From Brucella intermedia LMG 3301 (GTDB lineage Bacteria; Pseudomonadota; Alphaproteobacteria; Rhizobiales; Rhizobiaceae), in the NCBI RefSeq assembly GCF_000182645.1, contig NZ_ACQA01000002.1, positions 744,001 to 808,000 of the forward strand: a DNA stretch of 64,000 nucleotides, read 5' to 3'. How positions within the stretch are numbered: position 1 is the first letter of the stretch; each line of letters opens with the position of its first letter. The notes under the pieces were generated by a model, which worked only from the letters and a program-made list of their open reading frames with translations, made no database searches and was not told the origin of the DNA. Of this stretch, positions 31,089-41,634 are shown piece after piece. The translations under genes were made by a program, and so were the position numbers.

Positions 31089-31577
31089 TCAAAGCTTTGC
31101 GCGCATTCTCACCTTTTCAACCTGTTTCCTGAAGCTTTCCGACCACTCCTCTCCCTGCCACTCGATCCGGAAACCAACCTTTTCATAAAGATAGATCGCG
31201 GGGAGATTATCCGCATGCGTCCCGATCACTGCTTCATCGAAGCCGTCGAACAGGAGTTGCGCCATCAGGGCATCAAGAAGCTGTCCGCCAATTCCCTGCC
31301 CGTGGCAGGGCGGATCGACCCATAGGTCGGAAATGTAATTGCTTCGCGGCACTCTCGCACCCCAGCCCGCAATAGTTCCGCCCTTTTCGGCAGTCAACAC
31401 ACCATCCGCATTCTCTTGAAGGTCGTGCAGGAATTTGGCTTCCAGCGCGTGCTGCCGATCAGCGGTAAGTTCCACGCCACGAGCCGCAATCCGCCACGCC
31501 CTGACTGCCAAGGCGGCCATAGAAGCAAATTCGCCGGGGAAGCCCCGGCGAATAAGAAGATCGGATTTTACCACCAT
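31089..31577 (-). CDS. GNAT-family N-acetyltransferase
   Basis: A 162-residue GNAT protein. The acetyl-CoA-binding motif A appears as [20 protein letters not shown] (about residues 85-104) and motif B as [17 protein letters not shown]. The substrate is unknown. The start overlaps the 3' end of gatA by ten bases, so it is translationally linked to the gatC-GNAT-gatA cluster and is its last gene. Confidence 0.88.
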   Translation of the reverse strand: MVVKSDLLIRRGFPGEFASMAALAVRAWRIAARGVELTADRQHALEAKFLHDLQENADGVLTAEKGGTIAGWGARVPRSNYISDLWVDPPCHGQGIGGQLLDALMAQLLFDGFDEAVIGTHADNLPAIYLYEKVGFRIEWQGEEWSESFRKQVEKVRMRAKL

Positions 31578-33049
31578 TTTGCCGGAGTAAACCGTCCGGC
31601 TGCCTGTTCGATGGCGTGCGCCGCCTGGAACAGCGTCTCTTCCTCGAACGGGCGTCCGATGAGCTGAAGGCCAAGTGGCAGGCCGTGGTCATTGACGCCC
31701 GCAGGCACGGCAATGCCCGGCAGGCCGGCCATGTTGACAGTCACCGTGAAGATGTCATTGAGGTACATCTTTACCGGATCGTTGGCGAGATCCTCATCGG
31801 CTAGGCCAAAAGCAGCCGATGGCGTCGCTGGCGTCAGGATCGCGTGGACGCCCTTGGCGAATGCGTCCTCGAAGTCCTTCTTGATCAATGTCCGTACCTT
31901 CTGCGCACGCAGATAGTAGGCATCGTAATAGCCAGCCGAGAGAACGTAAGTGCCAATCATGATGCGGCGCTTAACTTCCTTGCCGAAGCCCGCCGCGCGG
32001 GTCTGTTCGTACATGTCGGCAATGTCCTTGCCTGGCACACGCAGACCATAACGCACACCGTCATAACGGGCGAGGTTCGAGGACGCCTCCGCAGGCGCGA
32101 CTATATAATAGGCGGCCAGCGCATATTTCGTGTGCGGCAGCGAAATATCGACAATTTCCGCACCAGCATCCTTCAGATACTGAATGCCCTTCTGCCAGAG
32201 TTCCTCGATTTCGCCAGGCATGCCATCGACGCGATATTCCTTCGGAATGCCGATCTTCATGCCCTTGAGCGATTTGCCGAGGGCAGCTTCGTAATCCGGA
32301 ACAGGCAGATCGACGGACGTGGTGTCCTTGAGATCAAGCGAAGCCATCGATTTCAGCAGGATAGCCGCATCGCGCACGTCGCGGGCGATCGGCCCGGCCT
32401 GATCGAGCGAGGATGCGAAGGCCACCGTGCCCCAACGCGACACGCGGCCATAAGTCGGCTTGATGCCAACCGTGCCGGTGAAAGCCGCTGGCTGACGGAT
32501 CGAGCCGCCTGTGTCGGTTGCAGTCGCGCCAGCGCAAAGCTGCGCTGCAACCGCGGCAGCCGAACCGCCCGACGAACCACCCGGTACCAGGTCGGCATTG
32601 GAACCCTTGGCCCGCCATGGATTCTTGACCGCGCCATAATAGGACGTTTCGTTGGACGAGCCCATGGCGAATTCGTCCATATTGAGCTTGCCGAGCATAA
32701 CCGCGCCATCCGACCACAAATTGGCGGTGACGGTCGATTCATATTCCGGCTTGAAACCGTCGAGAATGTGGGAGCAGGCCTGCGTATGCACACCCTTGGT
32801 CGCAAACAAGTCCTTCACGCCCAGCGGAATGCCTTCCAATGCGCCCGCCTCGCCCTTGGCGATGCGCTCATCCGAAGCCTTCGCCATCGAACGCGCCTGA
32901 TCGTGTGTCACCTTCACGTAAGCGTTGATGGTGTCATTCGCAGAGTCGATAGCTGAAAGATAGGCGTCGGTCAGTTCGGTCGCTGTGATGGCTTTGGCCT
33001 TCAGCTTGTCGCGCGCCTCGGCAATGGTCAGTGCGGTCAGTTCGCTCAT
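31568..33049 (-). CDS. gatA: Aspartyl/glutamyl-tRNA amidotransferase subunit A GatA
   Basis: A 493-residue amidase-signature enzyme that liberates ammonia from glutamine so that GatB can amidate misacylated Glu-tRNA(Gln) or Asp-tRNA(Asn). The Ser-Ser-Lys catalytic triad is visible: Lys in [10 protein letters not shown] (near residue 79), and the serines in [14 protein letters not shown] and [12 protein letters not shown]. The ATG at 33049 (MSELTALTI) is chosen over one two codons upstream. gatC lies upstream with a GNAT gene between; gatB is not in the window. Confidence 0.96.
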   Translation of the reverse strand: MSELTALTIAEARDKLKAKAITATELTDAYLSAIDSANDTINAYVKVTHDQARSMAKASDERIAKGEAGALEGIPLGVKDLFATKGVHTQACSHILDGFKPEYESTVTANLWSDGAVMLGKLNMDEFAMGSSNETSYYGAVKNPWRAKGSNADLVPGGSSGGSAAAVAAQLCAGATATDTGGSIRQPAAFTGTVGIKPTYGRVSRWGTVAFASSLDQAGPIARDVRDAAILLKSMASLDLKDTTSVDLPVPDYEAALGKSLKGMKIGIPKEYRVDGMPGEIEELWQKGIQYLKDAGAEIVDISLPHTKYALAAYYIVAPAEASSNLARYDGVRYGLRVPGKDIADMYEQTRAAGFGKEVKRRIMIGTYVLSAGYYDAYYLRAQKVRTLIKKDFEDAFAKGVHAILTPATPSAAFGLADEDLANDPVKMYLNDIFTVTVNMAGLPGIAVPAGVNDHGLPLGLQLIGRPFEEETLFQAAHAIEQAAGRFTPAKWW

Positions 33050-33061
33050 CGTCAAATCCTG

Positions 33062-33538
33062 TCAGTGCGCCTCAGTGAGACGCTTTTCAAAAAAGGCGCT
33101 GTATTCAGATTCGGGATAGTCCAGAACCACACCGCAGCGCGTAAAACCTGAATTCTCATAAAGTCGCCATGCCCCGGCAAAACCGGGACCAGTTCCCGTT
33201 TCGAGTACCAGACGGGTCACGCTCCTCGCCCTCGCCAGATCGACAATCGCATCGACCAGAACCGAGCCAACGCGCTTGCCGCGCACTTCCGGGAGGGTAA
33301 ACATGCGCTTCACCTCGGCGATGCCATCTCCATGCATCTTCAAGGCACCGCAGCCGACAGCCTTGCCGTTTTCGTCGCGCGCTACAAAGACCGACGTATC
33401 CGGCCCCGCCATCTGCTCCACCGTCATCTTGAACTGGAATTCCAGCGGCGACAGCGGCAGGAGATGCGCATTCAGGCCGTCGACCAGCGCGCGCACATCG
33501 TCCTGCAAAGGGGTCTCGACTGAAACCCGAATGGCCAT
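33062..33538 (-). CDS. GNAT-family N-acetyltransferase between gatC and gatA
   Basis: A 158-residue acetyltransferase: motif A as LPEVRGKRVGSVLVDAIV, then RLVLETGTGPGFAGAWRLYENSGF. It reads in the same direction as its neighbours, starting three bases after the gatC stop and ending 12 bases before the gatA start, so all are one operon. The substrate is unknown. Whether it has anything to do with tRNA amidation is open; the position alone does not show it. Confidence 0.88.
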   Translation of the reverse strand: MAIRVSVETPLQDDVRALVDGLNAHLLPLSPLEFQFKMTVEQMAGPDTSVFVARDENGKAVGCGALKMHGDGIAEVKRMFTLPEVRGKRVGSVLVDAIVDLARARSVTRLVLETGTGPGFAGAWRLYENSGFTRCGVVLDYPESEYSAFFEKRLTEAH

Positions 33539-33541
33539 GAC

Positions 33542-33829
33542 CTACTCCACGACCTTTGGGACGACGAAGAAATTGTCTTCCGTAACCGGTGCGTTGGCGA
33601 CCACTGCGGCAGCAATGCCGCCATCGGTCACCTTGTCTTCGCGCATGCGCATGTCCATTGGCGTAACGGAAGTCATCGGCTCGATACCGTCGACATCGAC
33701 TTCGTTCAATTGTTCGACAAAGCCCAGAATAGCATTGAGTTCGCCGGTCATGCGTTCGGCATCGTCGTCGCTGACAGCGATACGCGCCAGATGCGCGACG
33801 CGCTTGACGGTGGAAATATCGACGGACAT
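33542..33829 (-). CDS. gatC: Aspartyl/glutamyl-tRNA amidotransferase subunit C GatC
   Basis: A 95-residue linker subunit of GatCAB that wraps GatA and holds the complex together. The sequence opens [17 protein letters not shown] and contains [22 protein letters not shown] and the C-terminal FFVVPKVVE, all typical. The ATG at 33829 is the family start; a longer upstream frame is not supported. It is the first gene of the gatC-GNAT-gatA-GNAT operon. Confidence 0.96.
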   Translation of the reverse strand: MSVDISTVKRVAHLARIAVSDDDAERMTGELNAILGFVEQLNEVDVDGIEPMTSVTPMDMRMREDKVTDGGIAAAVVANAPVTEDNFFVVPKVVE

Positions 33830-34006
33830 CCTGTTCTCCGCAAATGCACTAACTTTGTACCCACGCACATCTTGTCCGAAAACCGCATTGCGTGTTCCGG
33901 GTTGTGCTTCAGATCGGGCGGCGACCCGCCACCCCTGAAAAGGTTTCCTACCGGCTATAACGGCGCGACTGTTGAAGCGCAACATTTCTTGCGCCTCAAA
34001 AGGCCT

Positions 34007-34714
34007 TTAGAAGCTGTGGACAGTTCCAGCCGGATCGGTCAGCACTTTTGTCTCGCGATGGTCTGCCATTCCTTCAGCGAACTTGTCCGCCGTCTGATCG
34101 ATGATGGGGAACGAGCCGTAATGGCACGGCAGCACGGTTTTGAAATTGAAGTAACGCTGGCAGGCGAGAGCCGCAACCGCACCGCCCATCGTAAAGCGAT
34201 CGCCAATGGGAACGATCCCGATCTCTGGCTGATGAAGCTCGTTGATAAGCCCCATATCGGAAAAGATATCCGTGTCTCCCATATGATAAAGCGTCGGCGC
34301 ATCCTCGAAATGGAACACCAGACCGTTCGGATTGCCCAATGCCTGCGATACGCCGTTTTCCGTCAGCATTGCCGAGGAATGAAGTGCGTTGACGAATGTA
34401 ATGGTAAAGCCGTCATGCGCCACCGTGCCGCCCGTATTGCCGGGATCGACCTTTTCCACGCCCTGACTGCCGAGCCAGCTTGCAAGATCGGCGTTGGCGA
34501 TAACCGTCGCACCATGTTCCCTTGCAATTGCTACCGTATCGCCGACGTGATCGCCGTGGCCGTGCGTCAGCGCGATGTGGGTCACACCGCTGGTTACTTC
34601 CTTGAAATCTATGCCCTTCGCACCGGGATTTCCGTTGAGAAACGGATCGATGAGAATGACGGCCCTTGCAGTTTCAACGCGGAAGGCGGCGTGGCCAAGC
34701 CATGTAAGTTTCAT
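34007..34714 (-). CDS. UPF0173-type metal-dependent hydrolase, metallo-beta-lactamase fold
   Basis: A 235-residue cytoplasmic hydrolase. Metal ligands appear in the order expected for the fold: WLGHAAF near residue 5, [10 protein letters not shown] (HxHxDH), YHMGDTDIF and PCHYGSFP. The natural substrate of this family is not established. The ATG at 34714 (MKLTWLGHA) is used; an upstream in-frame start would add a tail with no family resemblance. It diverges from ruvX, with about 110 bases between. Confidence 0.9.
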   Translation of the reverse strand: MKLTWLGHAAFRVETARAVILIDPFLNGNPGAKGIDFKEVTSGVTHIALTHGHGDHVGDTVAIAREHGATVIANADLASWLGSQGVEKVDPGNTGGTVAHDGFTITFVNALHSSAMLTENGVSQALGNPNGLVFHFEDAPTLYHMGDTDIFSDMGLINELHQPEIGIVPIGDRFTMGGAVAALACQRYFNFKTVLPCHYGSFPIIDQTADKFAEGMADHRETKVLTDPAGTVHSF

Positions 34715-34823
34715 AAACTCTCTCCTCAATCTGTGTTTCCGGCTCGATTTCCAGTTTGCGAACAGATATGACGCCAATAAAGTTGAAGGCAATAGAAACC
34801 ACTTCAAAATCCGATGAGGACCG

Positions 34824-35321
34824 ATGGCTGTCGTTGAAATCGAGGAAATTCCGGCGCTGCTTCAGCCCGGAAAGACCATTGCCGGACTGGACTTGGGAAC
34901 CAAGACCATCGGCCTTGCGGTATCGGACCTCGGTCTTTCCTTCGCCCATCCGCGCCCGGTCATCAAACGGGTGAAGTTTTCGATCGACGCACAAGTGCTT
35001 CTGAAAGCTCTCGACGCCGACAAGGTCGGCGTTATCGTCATCGGTTTGCCTATGAATATGGATGGAACATCGGGTCCCCGCGTTCAGGCCACGCGGGCAT
35101 TTGTGCGCACCATGCAGCCGCTCACCGACTTGCCCTTTGTGTTCTGGGACGAGCGCCTGTCGACGGTCGCCGCCGAACGGGCGCTTATCGGCATGGACGT
35201 CTCTCGAGGCAAGCGGGCCGAACGTATCGATTCGGCGGCCGCAGCTTTCATTCTTCAAGGGGCGCTCGACCGCCTGCACAGCATCAGGCGGTCGGTATCC
35301 GACGATTACGACGCCGGATAA
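34824..35321 (+). CDS. ruvX: Holliday-junction-resolvase-like protein RuvX (YqgF)
   Basis: A 165-residue RNase H-fold protein: [15 protein letters not shown] carries the first acidic residue, [10 protein letters not shown] and [11 protein letters not shown] the others. In E. coli YqgF acts in 16S rRNA 5'-end processing and transcription, and resolvase activity has been reported in other bacteria. Its last 16 bases overlap, tail to tail, with the acyl-CoA dehydrogenase gene on the other strand. Confidence 0.92.
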   Translation: MAVVEIEEIPALLQPGKTIAGLDLGTKTIGLAVSDLGLSFAHPRPVIKRVKFSIDAQVLLKALDADKVGVIVIGLPMNMDGTSGPRVQATRAFVRTMQPLTDLPFVFWDERLSTVAAERALIGMDVSRGKRAERIDSAAAAFILQGALDRLHSIRRSVSDDYDAG

Positions 35322-36935
35322 AGCTGGTCGAGAATGCGTTCCGCATTGTGGCGTGCATCCAGCATGCCATAGGTCGACCGCCACTGTCCGCCGAGGCGGG
35401 TTTCAATGAATGCGTCAGCCACATCGTCGGCACCAAGCTGGCGCAGTTCTGCGGCGGCGGCGGCATAGGCCAATTGCTCGGTCAGAAGGCGTGCAACACC
35501 CGGATCGGTTTCAGTGAGCTGCAATGCAGCACGCAGCACATCAAGCGTTCCCTGCCCGCGCGGGCCAAGCTGTCCGCCGATCCACTCCAGTACTTCATCG
35601 AAAAGCGCCGGCGCGCGGGACAGCACACGCGCGACATCCAGCGCCATGACATTTCCGGACCCTTCCCAGATCGCGTTGACCGGCGCTTCGCGATAGGCGC
35701 GCGCAAGATTGCCTTCCTCGATATAGCCGTTGCCGCCAAGGCACTCCATTGCCTCATAGAGTAAGGCAGGCGCGATCTTGCAACCCCAGTATTTCACCAC
35801 CGGCGTCATGCAGCGGGCAAACGCCGCCTCTGCGCGATCACTTGCAGCCATATCAAAGGCGCGTGCCAGCCGCATGGAAAGCGCGGTCGCGCCGGCGACA
35901 TCGAGCGCCATATCGGCGAGTACACGCTGCATCAATGGCTGTTCGATAAGAGCCTTGCCAAACACCTGCCGGTGACGACTATGATGCACGGCTTCGGCGA
36001 GGCCAGATCGCATAAGTCCAGCCGATGCCACTGCGCAATCGAGCCGCGTCAGCGTGACCATATCCATGATGGTCTTGACGCCCTCGCCCGGATTACCGAT
36101 CAGATGACCGACCGCGCCGTCAAATTCCACCTCCGATGAGGCGTTGGACTTGTTGCCGAGCTTGTCTTTCAATCGCTGGAAAAAGAACCCGTTCCCGCTT
36201 CCCTGCGAAGTGAGGCGCGGAAGCAGAAAACAGGAAAGACCGTCTTCTGCCTGCGCCAGCGTCAGGAACGCATCCGACATAGGAGCGGACATGAACCACT
36301 TGTGGCCAGTAATGGCATAGGTGCCGTCTTCGTTGCGGATGGCGCGGGTCGTATTGGCCCGCACATCGGTTCCGCCCTGCTTTTCGGTCATACCCATGCC
36401 AAGCGTAATGCCCTGTTTGGCAAATGCTGGCTTCTGCGAAAAATCGTACTTTCTTGAAAGAATGACCGGCGACCATTCCTTGTAAATTTCCGGCGAGGCC
36501 ATGAGCGCGGCAAGCGATGCGCTCGTCATGGTCAGCGGGCAAAGATGCCCCGCCTCAAGCTGCGCCGTCAGGAAAAAGCGCGAGGCGCGTGCCTGATGAC
36601 GGCGACCGGTTTCCAGCGGGTTGCCCTCCCAGATGGAACAATGCAGGCCAGCCGCGATAGAGCGGCGCATCAGCGCATGATAGGCTGGATGATATTCAAC
36701 CAGGTCGATACGGTTGCCCTGCCGGTCATGGGTGCGCAATTTCGGCAGCTCGGTGTTGGCGAGACGCGCAAGGTCCTGTGCTTCAGCCGACATGACGAAA
36801 ACGGCCCGTCTGCTCCAGATCCGTATGCAGTTCCTTCGGGAAACGTGCCGCAATCTGCATCAGAAGCGGATCGCCCAGATAGGCATTGTTGCCCGTCATG
36901 GGCGGTGTCTGGTTGGTCACGTCGTGCGTTTTCAA
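35306..36935 (-). pseudogene. AidB-like acyl-CoA dehydrogenase, frameshifted near the N-terminus
   Basis: The long part (to 35306) is an AidB/ACAD-family flavoprotein: MGMTEKQGGTDVRANTTRA, HKWFMSAPMSD, and the C-terminal MECLGGNGYIEE and EAPVNAIWEGSGNVMALD. Its true N-terminus is in another frame: from a TTG at 36935 (or ATG 36899) it reads KTHDVTNQTPPMTGNNAYLG and on to HTDLEQTGRF. One base too many in the AAAA run at 36798-36801 separates the two; removing it gives TGRFVMSAEAQ. AidB relatives bind DNA after alkylation stress; the reaction is unknown. Most likely intact in the cell. Confidence 0.85.
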
Positions 36936-37118
36936 AAGCTCGTTCCGTCTTGTGCGATTCAGTTCTATTTAGGGTTCTTGCATCGCATTTGCTAAAATTT
37001 TGCCATCCCGAACGCAATTTGTCGTCAGGACAGCACAGGTTTTTCTTGGTGAATCGCCCATAGCCATTATAAGGACGGTTGCGGGACCTGCCTCATGGTC
37101 CTATACGGGTGACTTGCC

Positions 37119-38087
37119 ATGACAAATCAAACGGTCCCTCCGCTTTTCCCTCACCGCCACCTGCTGGGCATCAAGGGGCTTTCGCCCCTGGACATTCTCT
37201 GCCTTCTTGATCTCGCCGATCAGGAAATCGCTGTTTCCCGACAGCCCGAGAAGAAAAAGTCCGTGCTGCGAGGTCGCACGCAAATCAATCTCTTCTTTGA
37301 AGCATCGACACGAACGCAATCATCGTTTGAGCTGGCCGGAAAACGGCTCGGTGCGGACGTCATGAATATGTCGGTCGGTAATTCATCGGTCAAGAAAGGC
37401 GAAACGCTCATCGATACCGCGATGACGCTGAACGCCATGCAGCCGGATATACTGGTCATCCGTCACGCCTCGGCAGGCGCTGCCGCCCTGCTCGCGCAGA
37501 AAGTCGGCTGTTCGGTCGTCAACGCCGGTGATGGCGCGCATGAACATCCAACACAAGCACTTCTTGACGCTCTCACTATCCGCCGCGCCAAAGGCCAGAT
37601 CGAAAATCTGATCGTCGCCATATGCGGCGATGTGCTGCATTCCCGCGTGGCACGCTCCAACATTCTTCTTCTCAATGCTCTTGGCGCGCGGGTGCGTGTC
37701 GTCGCGCCATCCACGCTCCTGCCCTCCGGCATGGCGGACATGAGCGTCGAGGTCTTCAACTCGATGGAAGAAGGCTTGAAGGACGCGGATGTCGTCATGA
37801 TGCTGCGGCTTCAGCGTGAGCGCATGGCCGGTTCATTTGTGCCTTCGGTACGCGAATATTTCCGCTTCTATGGCCTCGACAAGGAAAAGCTGAAACACGC
37901 CGAGCCGGACGCCCTTGTCATGCATCCCGGCCCGATGAATCGCGGCGTTGAGATCGCATCTGACGTTGCCGACGGGCCGCAAAGCGTCATCCAGCAACAG
38001 GTTGAAATGGGGGTTGCCATGCGCATGGCCGTAATGGAAGCCCTGCTCGACCCGCGACGCAACCTGGGCAATGGAGAAAATGCATGA
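37119..38087 (+). CDS. pyrB: Aspartate carbamoyltransferase catalytic subunit PyrB
   Basis: A 322-residue enzyme making N-carbamoyl-aspartate, the committed step of pyrimidine synthesis. The carbamoyl-phosphate site is [20 protein letters not shown]; the 80s-type loop lies around [21 protein letters not shown] and the C-terminal [12 protein letters not shown] are typical. No pyrI regulatory subunit is present. The next gene, a dihydroorotase-like protein, overlaps it by four bases (ATGA), the arrangement of pyrB-pyrC' pairs whose products form one complex. Confidence 0.96.
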   Translation: MTNQTVPPLFPHRHLLGIKGLSPLDILCLLDLADQEIAVSRQPEKKKSVLRGRTQINLFFEASTRTQSSFELAGKRLGADVMNMSVGNSSVKKGETLIDTAMTLNAMQPDILVIRHASAGAAALLAQKVGCSVVNAGDGAHEHPTQALLDALTIRRAKGQIENLIVAICGDVLHSRVARSNILLLNALGARVRVVAPSTLLPSGMADMSVEVFNSMEEGLKDADVVMMLRLQRERMAGSFVPSVREYFRFYGLDKEKLKHAEPDALVMHPGPMNRGVEIASDVADGPQSVIQQQVEMGVAMRMAVMEALLDPRRNLGNGENA

Positions 38088-39370
38088 GCGCGATCCTCTT
38101 TGAAAACGCGCGCATCGTCGATCCGTCGCGTGGTCTCGATGAAACCGGCAGCGTTTTGATCCGCGATGGAAAGATCGTTGCCGCCGGTGCCAACGCCCGC
38201 AATCAGGGTGCGCCGGAAGGTGCCGAAATCGTCGACCTGAACGGCAAGGCAGTGTTACCCGGCATGGTGGATGCGCGTGTCTTTATCGGTGAACCCGGCG
38301 CAGAACATCGCGAAACCATCGCCTCGGCAAGCCGTGCGGCAGCTGCGGGCGGCGTGACCTCCATCATCATGATGCCCGACACCGATCCGGTGATCGATGA
38401 CGTGGCGCTCGTGGAATTCGTCAAGCGCACGGCACGCGATACGGCCGTCGTCAATGTGCATCCGGCAGCGGCGATCACCAAAGGCTTGCGCGGCGAAGAG
38501 ATGACCGAAATCGGCCTCTTGCGCGATGCTGGTGCGGTTGCCTTCACGGAAGGCAGGCAGACCATCGCCAACACACAGCTCATGCGGCGCGCGCTGACCT
38601 ATGCTCGCGATTTCAATGCCGTGATTGCCTGCGAAACGCGCGATCCTTATCTCGGCGCAAACGGCGTGATGAACGAAGGTCTGTTTGCAAGCTGGCTTGG
38701 ACTTTCCGGCAGTCCCCGGGAAGCGGAAGTGATTCCGCTGGAGCGCGATCTGCGTCTGGCAGCGCTGACCAACAGCAACTATCACGCCGCACAGCTTTCC
38801 TGCGAAATGTCGGCGGAGGCCGTACGCCGCGCCAAGGATCTGGGCGCCAAGGTGACGGCAGGTGTATCGATCAACCATTTGTCGCTCAATGAGAATGACA
38901 TTGGAGAATTCCGCACCTTCTTCCGTCTTTCCCCGCCCCTGCGCAGCGAACAGGACCGCCTTGCCATGGTCGAAGCCGTGAAAAACGGCACCATCGACAT
39001 TGTCGTTTCGGCTCACGACCCGCAGGACGTCGATACCAAACGCCTGCCTTTCTCGGATGCCGAAGCCGGTGCCATCGGCCTCGAAACACTCCTGGGAGCT
39101 GCACTCCGCCTCTATCACAATGACAGCATTCCGCTCCTGCGGCTGGTGGAGGTTCTATCGACAGCTCCGGCGAAAATTTTCGGTCTGGATGCCGGTACGC
39201 TCAAACCGGGCGCCAAGGCCGATCTTGCCATTGTCGATCTGGAAGAACCATGGGTCGTGCGAGCGGAAGACCTGCACTCACTCTCAAAAAACAGCTGCTT
39301 TGAAAGTGCGCGTTTTCAAGGCCGCGTCGTCCACACATTAGTGGCCGGAAAGACCGTATATTCGGCTTGA
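38084..39370 (+). CDS. Dihydroorotase-like protein lacking the metal ligands (PyrC'/PyrX type)
   Basis: A 428-residue amidohydrolase-fold protein closely related to dihydroorotase, but the active site is gone. The DxHxH motif of active enzymes is DARVF at residues 63-67; the YHxxHxS ligand region reads NYHAAQLS; the TPHHL region reads SINHL; and the TDHAPH box with the catalytic aspartate reads SAHDPQD. It cannot hold the zinc pair and is almost surely inactive. In Pseudomonas an inactive PyrC' is needed to assemble PyrB, and the four-base overlap with pyrB supports that role here. An active pyrC must be elsewhere. It is often annotated simply as pyrC. Confidence 0.9.
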   Translation: MSAILFENARIVDPSRGLDETGSVLIRDGKIVAAGANARNQGAPEGAEIVDLNGKAVLPGMVDARVFIGEPGAEHRETIASASRAAAAGGVTSIIMMPDTDPVIDDVALVEFVKRTARDTAVVNVHPAAAITKGLRGEEMTEIGLLRDAGAVAFTEGRQTIANTQLMRRALTYARDFNAVIACETRDPYLGANGVMNEGLFASWLGLSGSPREAEVIPLERDLRLAALTNSNYHAAQLSCEMSAEAVRRAKDLGAKVTAGVSINHLSLNENDIGEFRTFFRLSPPLRSEQDRLAMVEAVKNGTIDIVVSAHDPQDVDTKRLPFSDAEAGAIGLETLLGAALRLYHNDSIPLLRLVEVLSTAPAKIFGLDAGTLKPGAKADLAIVDLEEPWVVRAEDLHSLSKNSCFESARFQGRVVHTLVAGKTVYSA

Positions 39371-39444
39371 AAAACACCGCATAACCCGGAACAATCAACC
39401 GAAAATTCCGGGTAGGCGGAATCAAGAAGCAGCAGGGGATGTTC

Positions 39445-40050
39445 ATGGCCGAATCGGGATTTGTCAGCATGACGCTCGTAGGAGCGCTTGTCTTCGGCTA
39501 TTTTCTGGGCTCGATTCCTTTTGGCCTGGTTCTGACCCGCCTTGCAGGGTTGGGTGATGTCAGGTCCATCGGCTCGGGCAACATCGGGGCGACGAATGTA
39601 CTGCGCACCGGTAACAAGAAGCTTGCCGCAGCAACCCTGATCCTCGACGCCCTCAAAGGCACGGTCGCCGTTCTGATCGCTTCACGCTACGGGCCCGATG
39701 CCGCAATCGGCGCGGGCTTCGGTGCCTTCATCGGGCATCTTTTTCCGGTATGGATCGGCTTCAAGGGCGGTAAAGGCGTTGCCACCTATCTCGGTATCCT
39801 GATCGGTTTGGCATGGCCCGGCGCGCTCGTCTTCGCCGCCGTATGGATCGTAACCGCACTTCTCACGCGGTATTCTTCCCTTGCAGCGCTTGTCGCCAGC
39901 ATCATTGTTCCAATCGCGCTTTACTTCCAGGGCAGTCCCGCAATCGCGGTCCTCTTCGCGATCATGACAGTCTTTGTCTTCTACAAACACAAGACGAATA
40001 TAGGGCGCCTGATAAACGGCACCGAAAACAAGATCGGAGCCAAGGGGTGA
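39445..40050 (+). CDS. plsY: Acyl-phosphate:glycerol-3-phosphate acyltransferase PlsY
   Basis: A 201-residue membrane protein with about five transmembrane helices that acylates glycerol-3-phosphate, the first step of phospholipid synthesis. The three active-site motifs are visible: [14 protein letters not shown] (near residue 45), [13 protein letters not shown], and the C-terminal [17 protein letters not shown]. The ATG at 39445 is chosen because AGGGG lies six bases before it; an ATG at 39439 is too close. Its stop overlaps the GTG start of dprA. Confidence 0.94.
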   Translation: MAESGFVSMTLVGALVFGYFLGSIPFGLVLTRLAGLGDVRSIGSGNIGATNVLRTGNKKLAAATLILDALKGTVAVLIASRYGPDAAIGAGFGAFIGHLFPVWIGFKGGKGVATYLGILIGLAWPGALVFAAVWIVTALLTRYSSLAALVASIIVPIALYFQGSPAIAVLFAIMTVFVFYKHKTNIGRLINGTENKIGAKG

Positions 40051-41214
40051 AGGGAAGCGCGAATTCGAAAACTGGAATTCGCCTCTCCGACCGCCAGCGT
40101 CTCAACTGGCTGCGCCTCATCCGAACCGACAATATCGGCCCTGTCACGTTTCGCGACCTGATTCTGTTTTGCGGTTCAGCTTCAAGCGCGATAGAAATGC
40201 TGCCCGATCTCAACATCCGGGGCGGCAGCGCACGCCCCATCCGCGTCATGTCCATGGACGATGCAGAGCGCGAGCTTGAAACCATCGATCGAGCCGGTGC
40301 CCGCCTTGTTGGAATGGGCGAACCGGATTATCCGCCACAGCTGAAAAATTGTGAGGCCCCACCCCCGCTGGTCACGATTAAGGGAAACGCCGCTGTTTTC
40401 AACAAGCCTCCCGTTGCAATTGTCGGTTCCCGGAACGCCTCGGTAATTGGCGCGCGTTTCACCGAACGCTTGGCGAATGATCTTGGCGAAGCCGGGTTTG
40501 CTGTTATTTCCGGACTTGCCCGCGGCATCGATGCCGCTGCCCACCGCGCAAGCTTGAAGACAGGAACCGTCGCCGTGTTGGCAGGCGGGCTTGATCGCCC
40601 CTACCCACCCGAAAACCTGCCCCTTTATCGCGCCATACCGGAAGAGGGTGGCGTACTCATAAGCGAAATGCCGATGGGCGCGGAGCCTCGCTCGCGCGAT
40701 TTTCCCCGTCGCAATCGCATCATTGCAGGGCTCTCGCTGGGATTGATCGTCGTCGAAGCTGCCGAACGATCCGGTTCGCTTATCAGCGCACGCATGGCCG
40801 GCGACATGGGGCGTACAGTATTCGCTGTGCCGGGCTCACCGCTCGATCCTCGTGCGCGCGGCACGAACCTGCTTCTCAAACAAGGCGCAACATTGGTAAC
40901 GGAAGCAAACGACGTTATCGAGATGCTCCGGCCGCTGGCCGGGTTCAAGTGCGTATCCAACGGATATGCCGACACAACCGGATCTTTTGTCTCCGGCCAT
41001 GGAAGAACCAGAATCTTATCAACCGATTGCGACGGAGGAACAACGGGACATTGTTATTGATGCACTTGGCCCCGTGCCGACCGATATCGACACGCTGGTT
41101 CGCCATACGGGTCTGGATACCGGTGCTATCCAGCTCATTCTTCTGAAGCTGGACCTGGCCGGGAGGCTGCACCGATATGCCCGTAATCAGGTCGCCCTTG
41201 TCCCTCTGGAATAG
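40047..41214 (+). pseudogene. dprA: DNA processing protein DprA, interrupted by a one-base frameshift
   Basis: DprA loads RecA onto incoming single-stranded DNA in transformation. From GTG 40047 (overlapping the plsY stop) the protein has the Rossmann-like core: VAIVGSRNASVIG, ISGLARGIDAAAH, GGLDRPYPPENL, SEMPMGAEPRSRDFPRRNRI. It then runs out of frame at 41060. The C-terminal winged-helix domain (EEQRDIVIDALGPVPTDIDT to RNQVALVPLE) sits in the next frame, ending at 41214. Removing one G from the GGG run at 40941-40943 joins them as AGSSAYPTDMPTQPDLL. Span is one over a multiple of three, so probably an assembly error. Confidence 0.87.
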
Positions 41215-41218
41215 CCTC

Positions 41219-41425
41219 TTATGTCTTGGCTTCGTTGTGAAGTGCCTCTCGCGCTTCGACAAGAGCCATCTCGATCATATAGGACAGCAACAGATAATCT
41301 GTATTCTTTGCCATTAAATTGAGCTGCTCCAGCATCTGCTCGATATATGTCAGCGTCTCGTGCCGAGTCGCGCTCTGTACATCGTCATCGTCTTCCATAT
41401 CTGGAAAACTCGTTGTATCACCCAT
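41219..41425 (-). CDS. Small conserved-looking acidic helical protein, function unknown
   Basis: A 68-residue cytoplasmic protein with an acidic N-terminal stretch (DMEDDDD) and a long amphipathic helical part (TYIEQMLEQLNLMAKNTDYLLLSYMIEMALVEARE). The start has GGGGAGATAGG just upstream, a good ribosome binding site. It is convergent with dprA, whose stop is four bases away. I recognise no named family. Confidence 0.7.
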   Translation of the reverse strand: MGDTTSFPDMEDDDDVQSATRHETLTYIEQMLEQLNLMAKNTDYLLLSYMIEMALVEAREALHNEAKT

Positions 41426-41634
41426 ACCTATCTCCCCGCGAGATAAATCGCTCTTTGTTTCATTTCATGCTACTACTGGTTACACTCAACTTAACAGCAA
41501 TCTTAAGTTGTATTTCGTTATTTTTGTCGTCCTGCTCTTGACCAAACGCTGCCTGCTGTTCATGTGAAGGCAACGAATTTCTCGCGGAGAGGAGATATTT
41601 TGTCTCCATGGGACGCGAATCTGGGCTGCTTTAA

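Noticed and set aside
38084..39370. Annotation as an active dihydroorotase (pyrC)
   Set aside because: All metal-ligand motifs are replaced, so an enzymatic role is not supported.
41487..41510. A hairpin CAACTTAA ... TTAAGTTG upstream of topA that resembles a CtrA site
   Set aside because: The spacing between the two TTAA halves is eight, not the seven expected for CtrA, and the hairpin has no T-tract directly after it.
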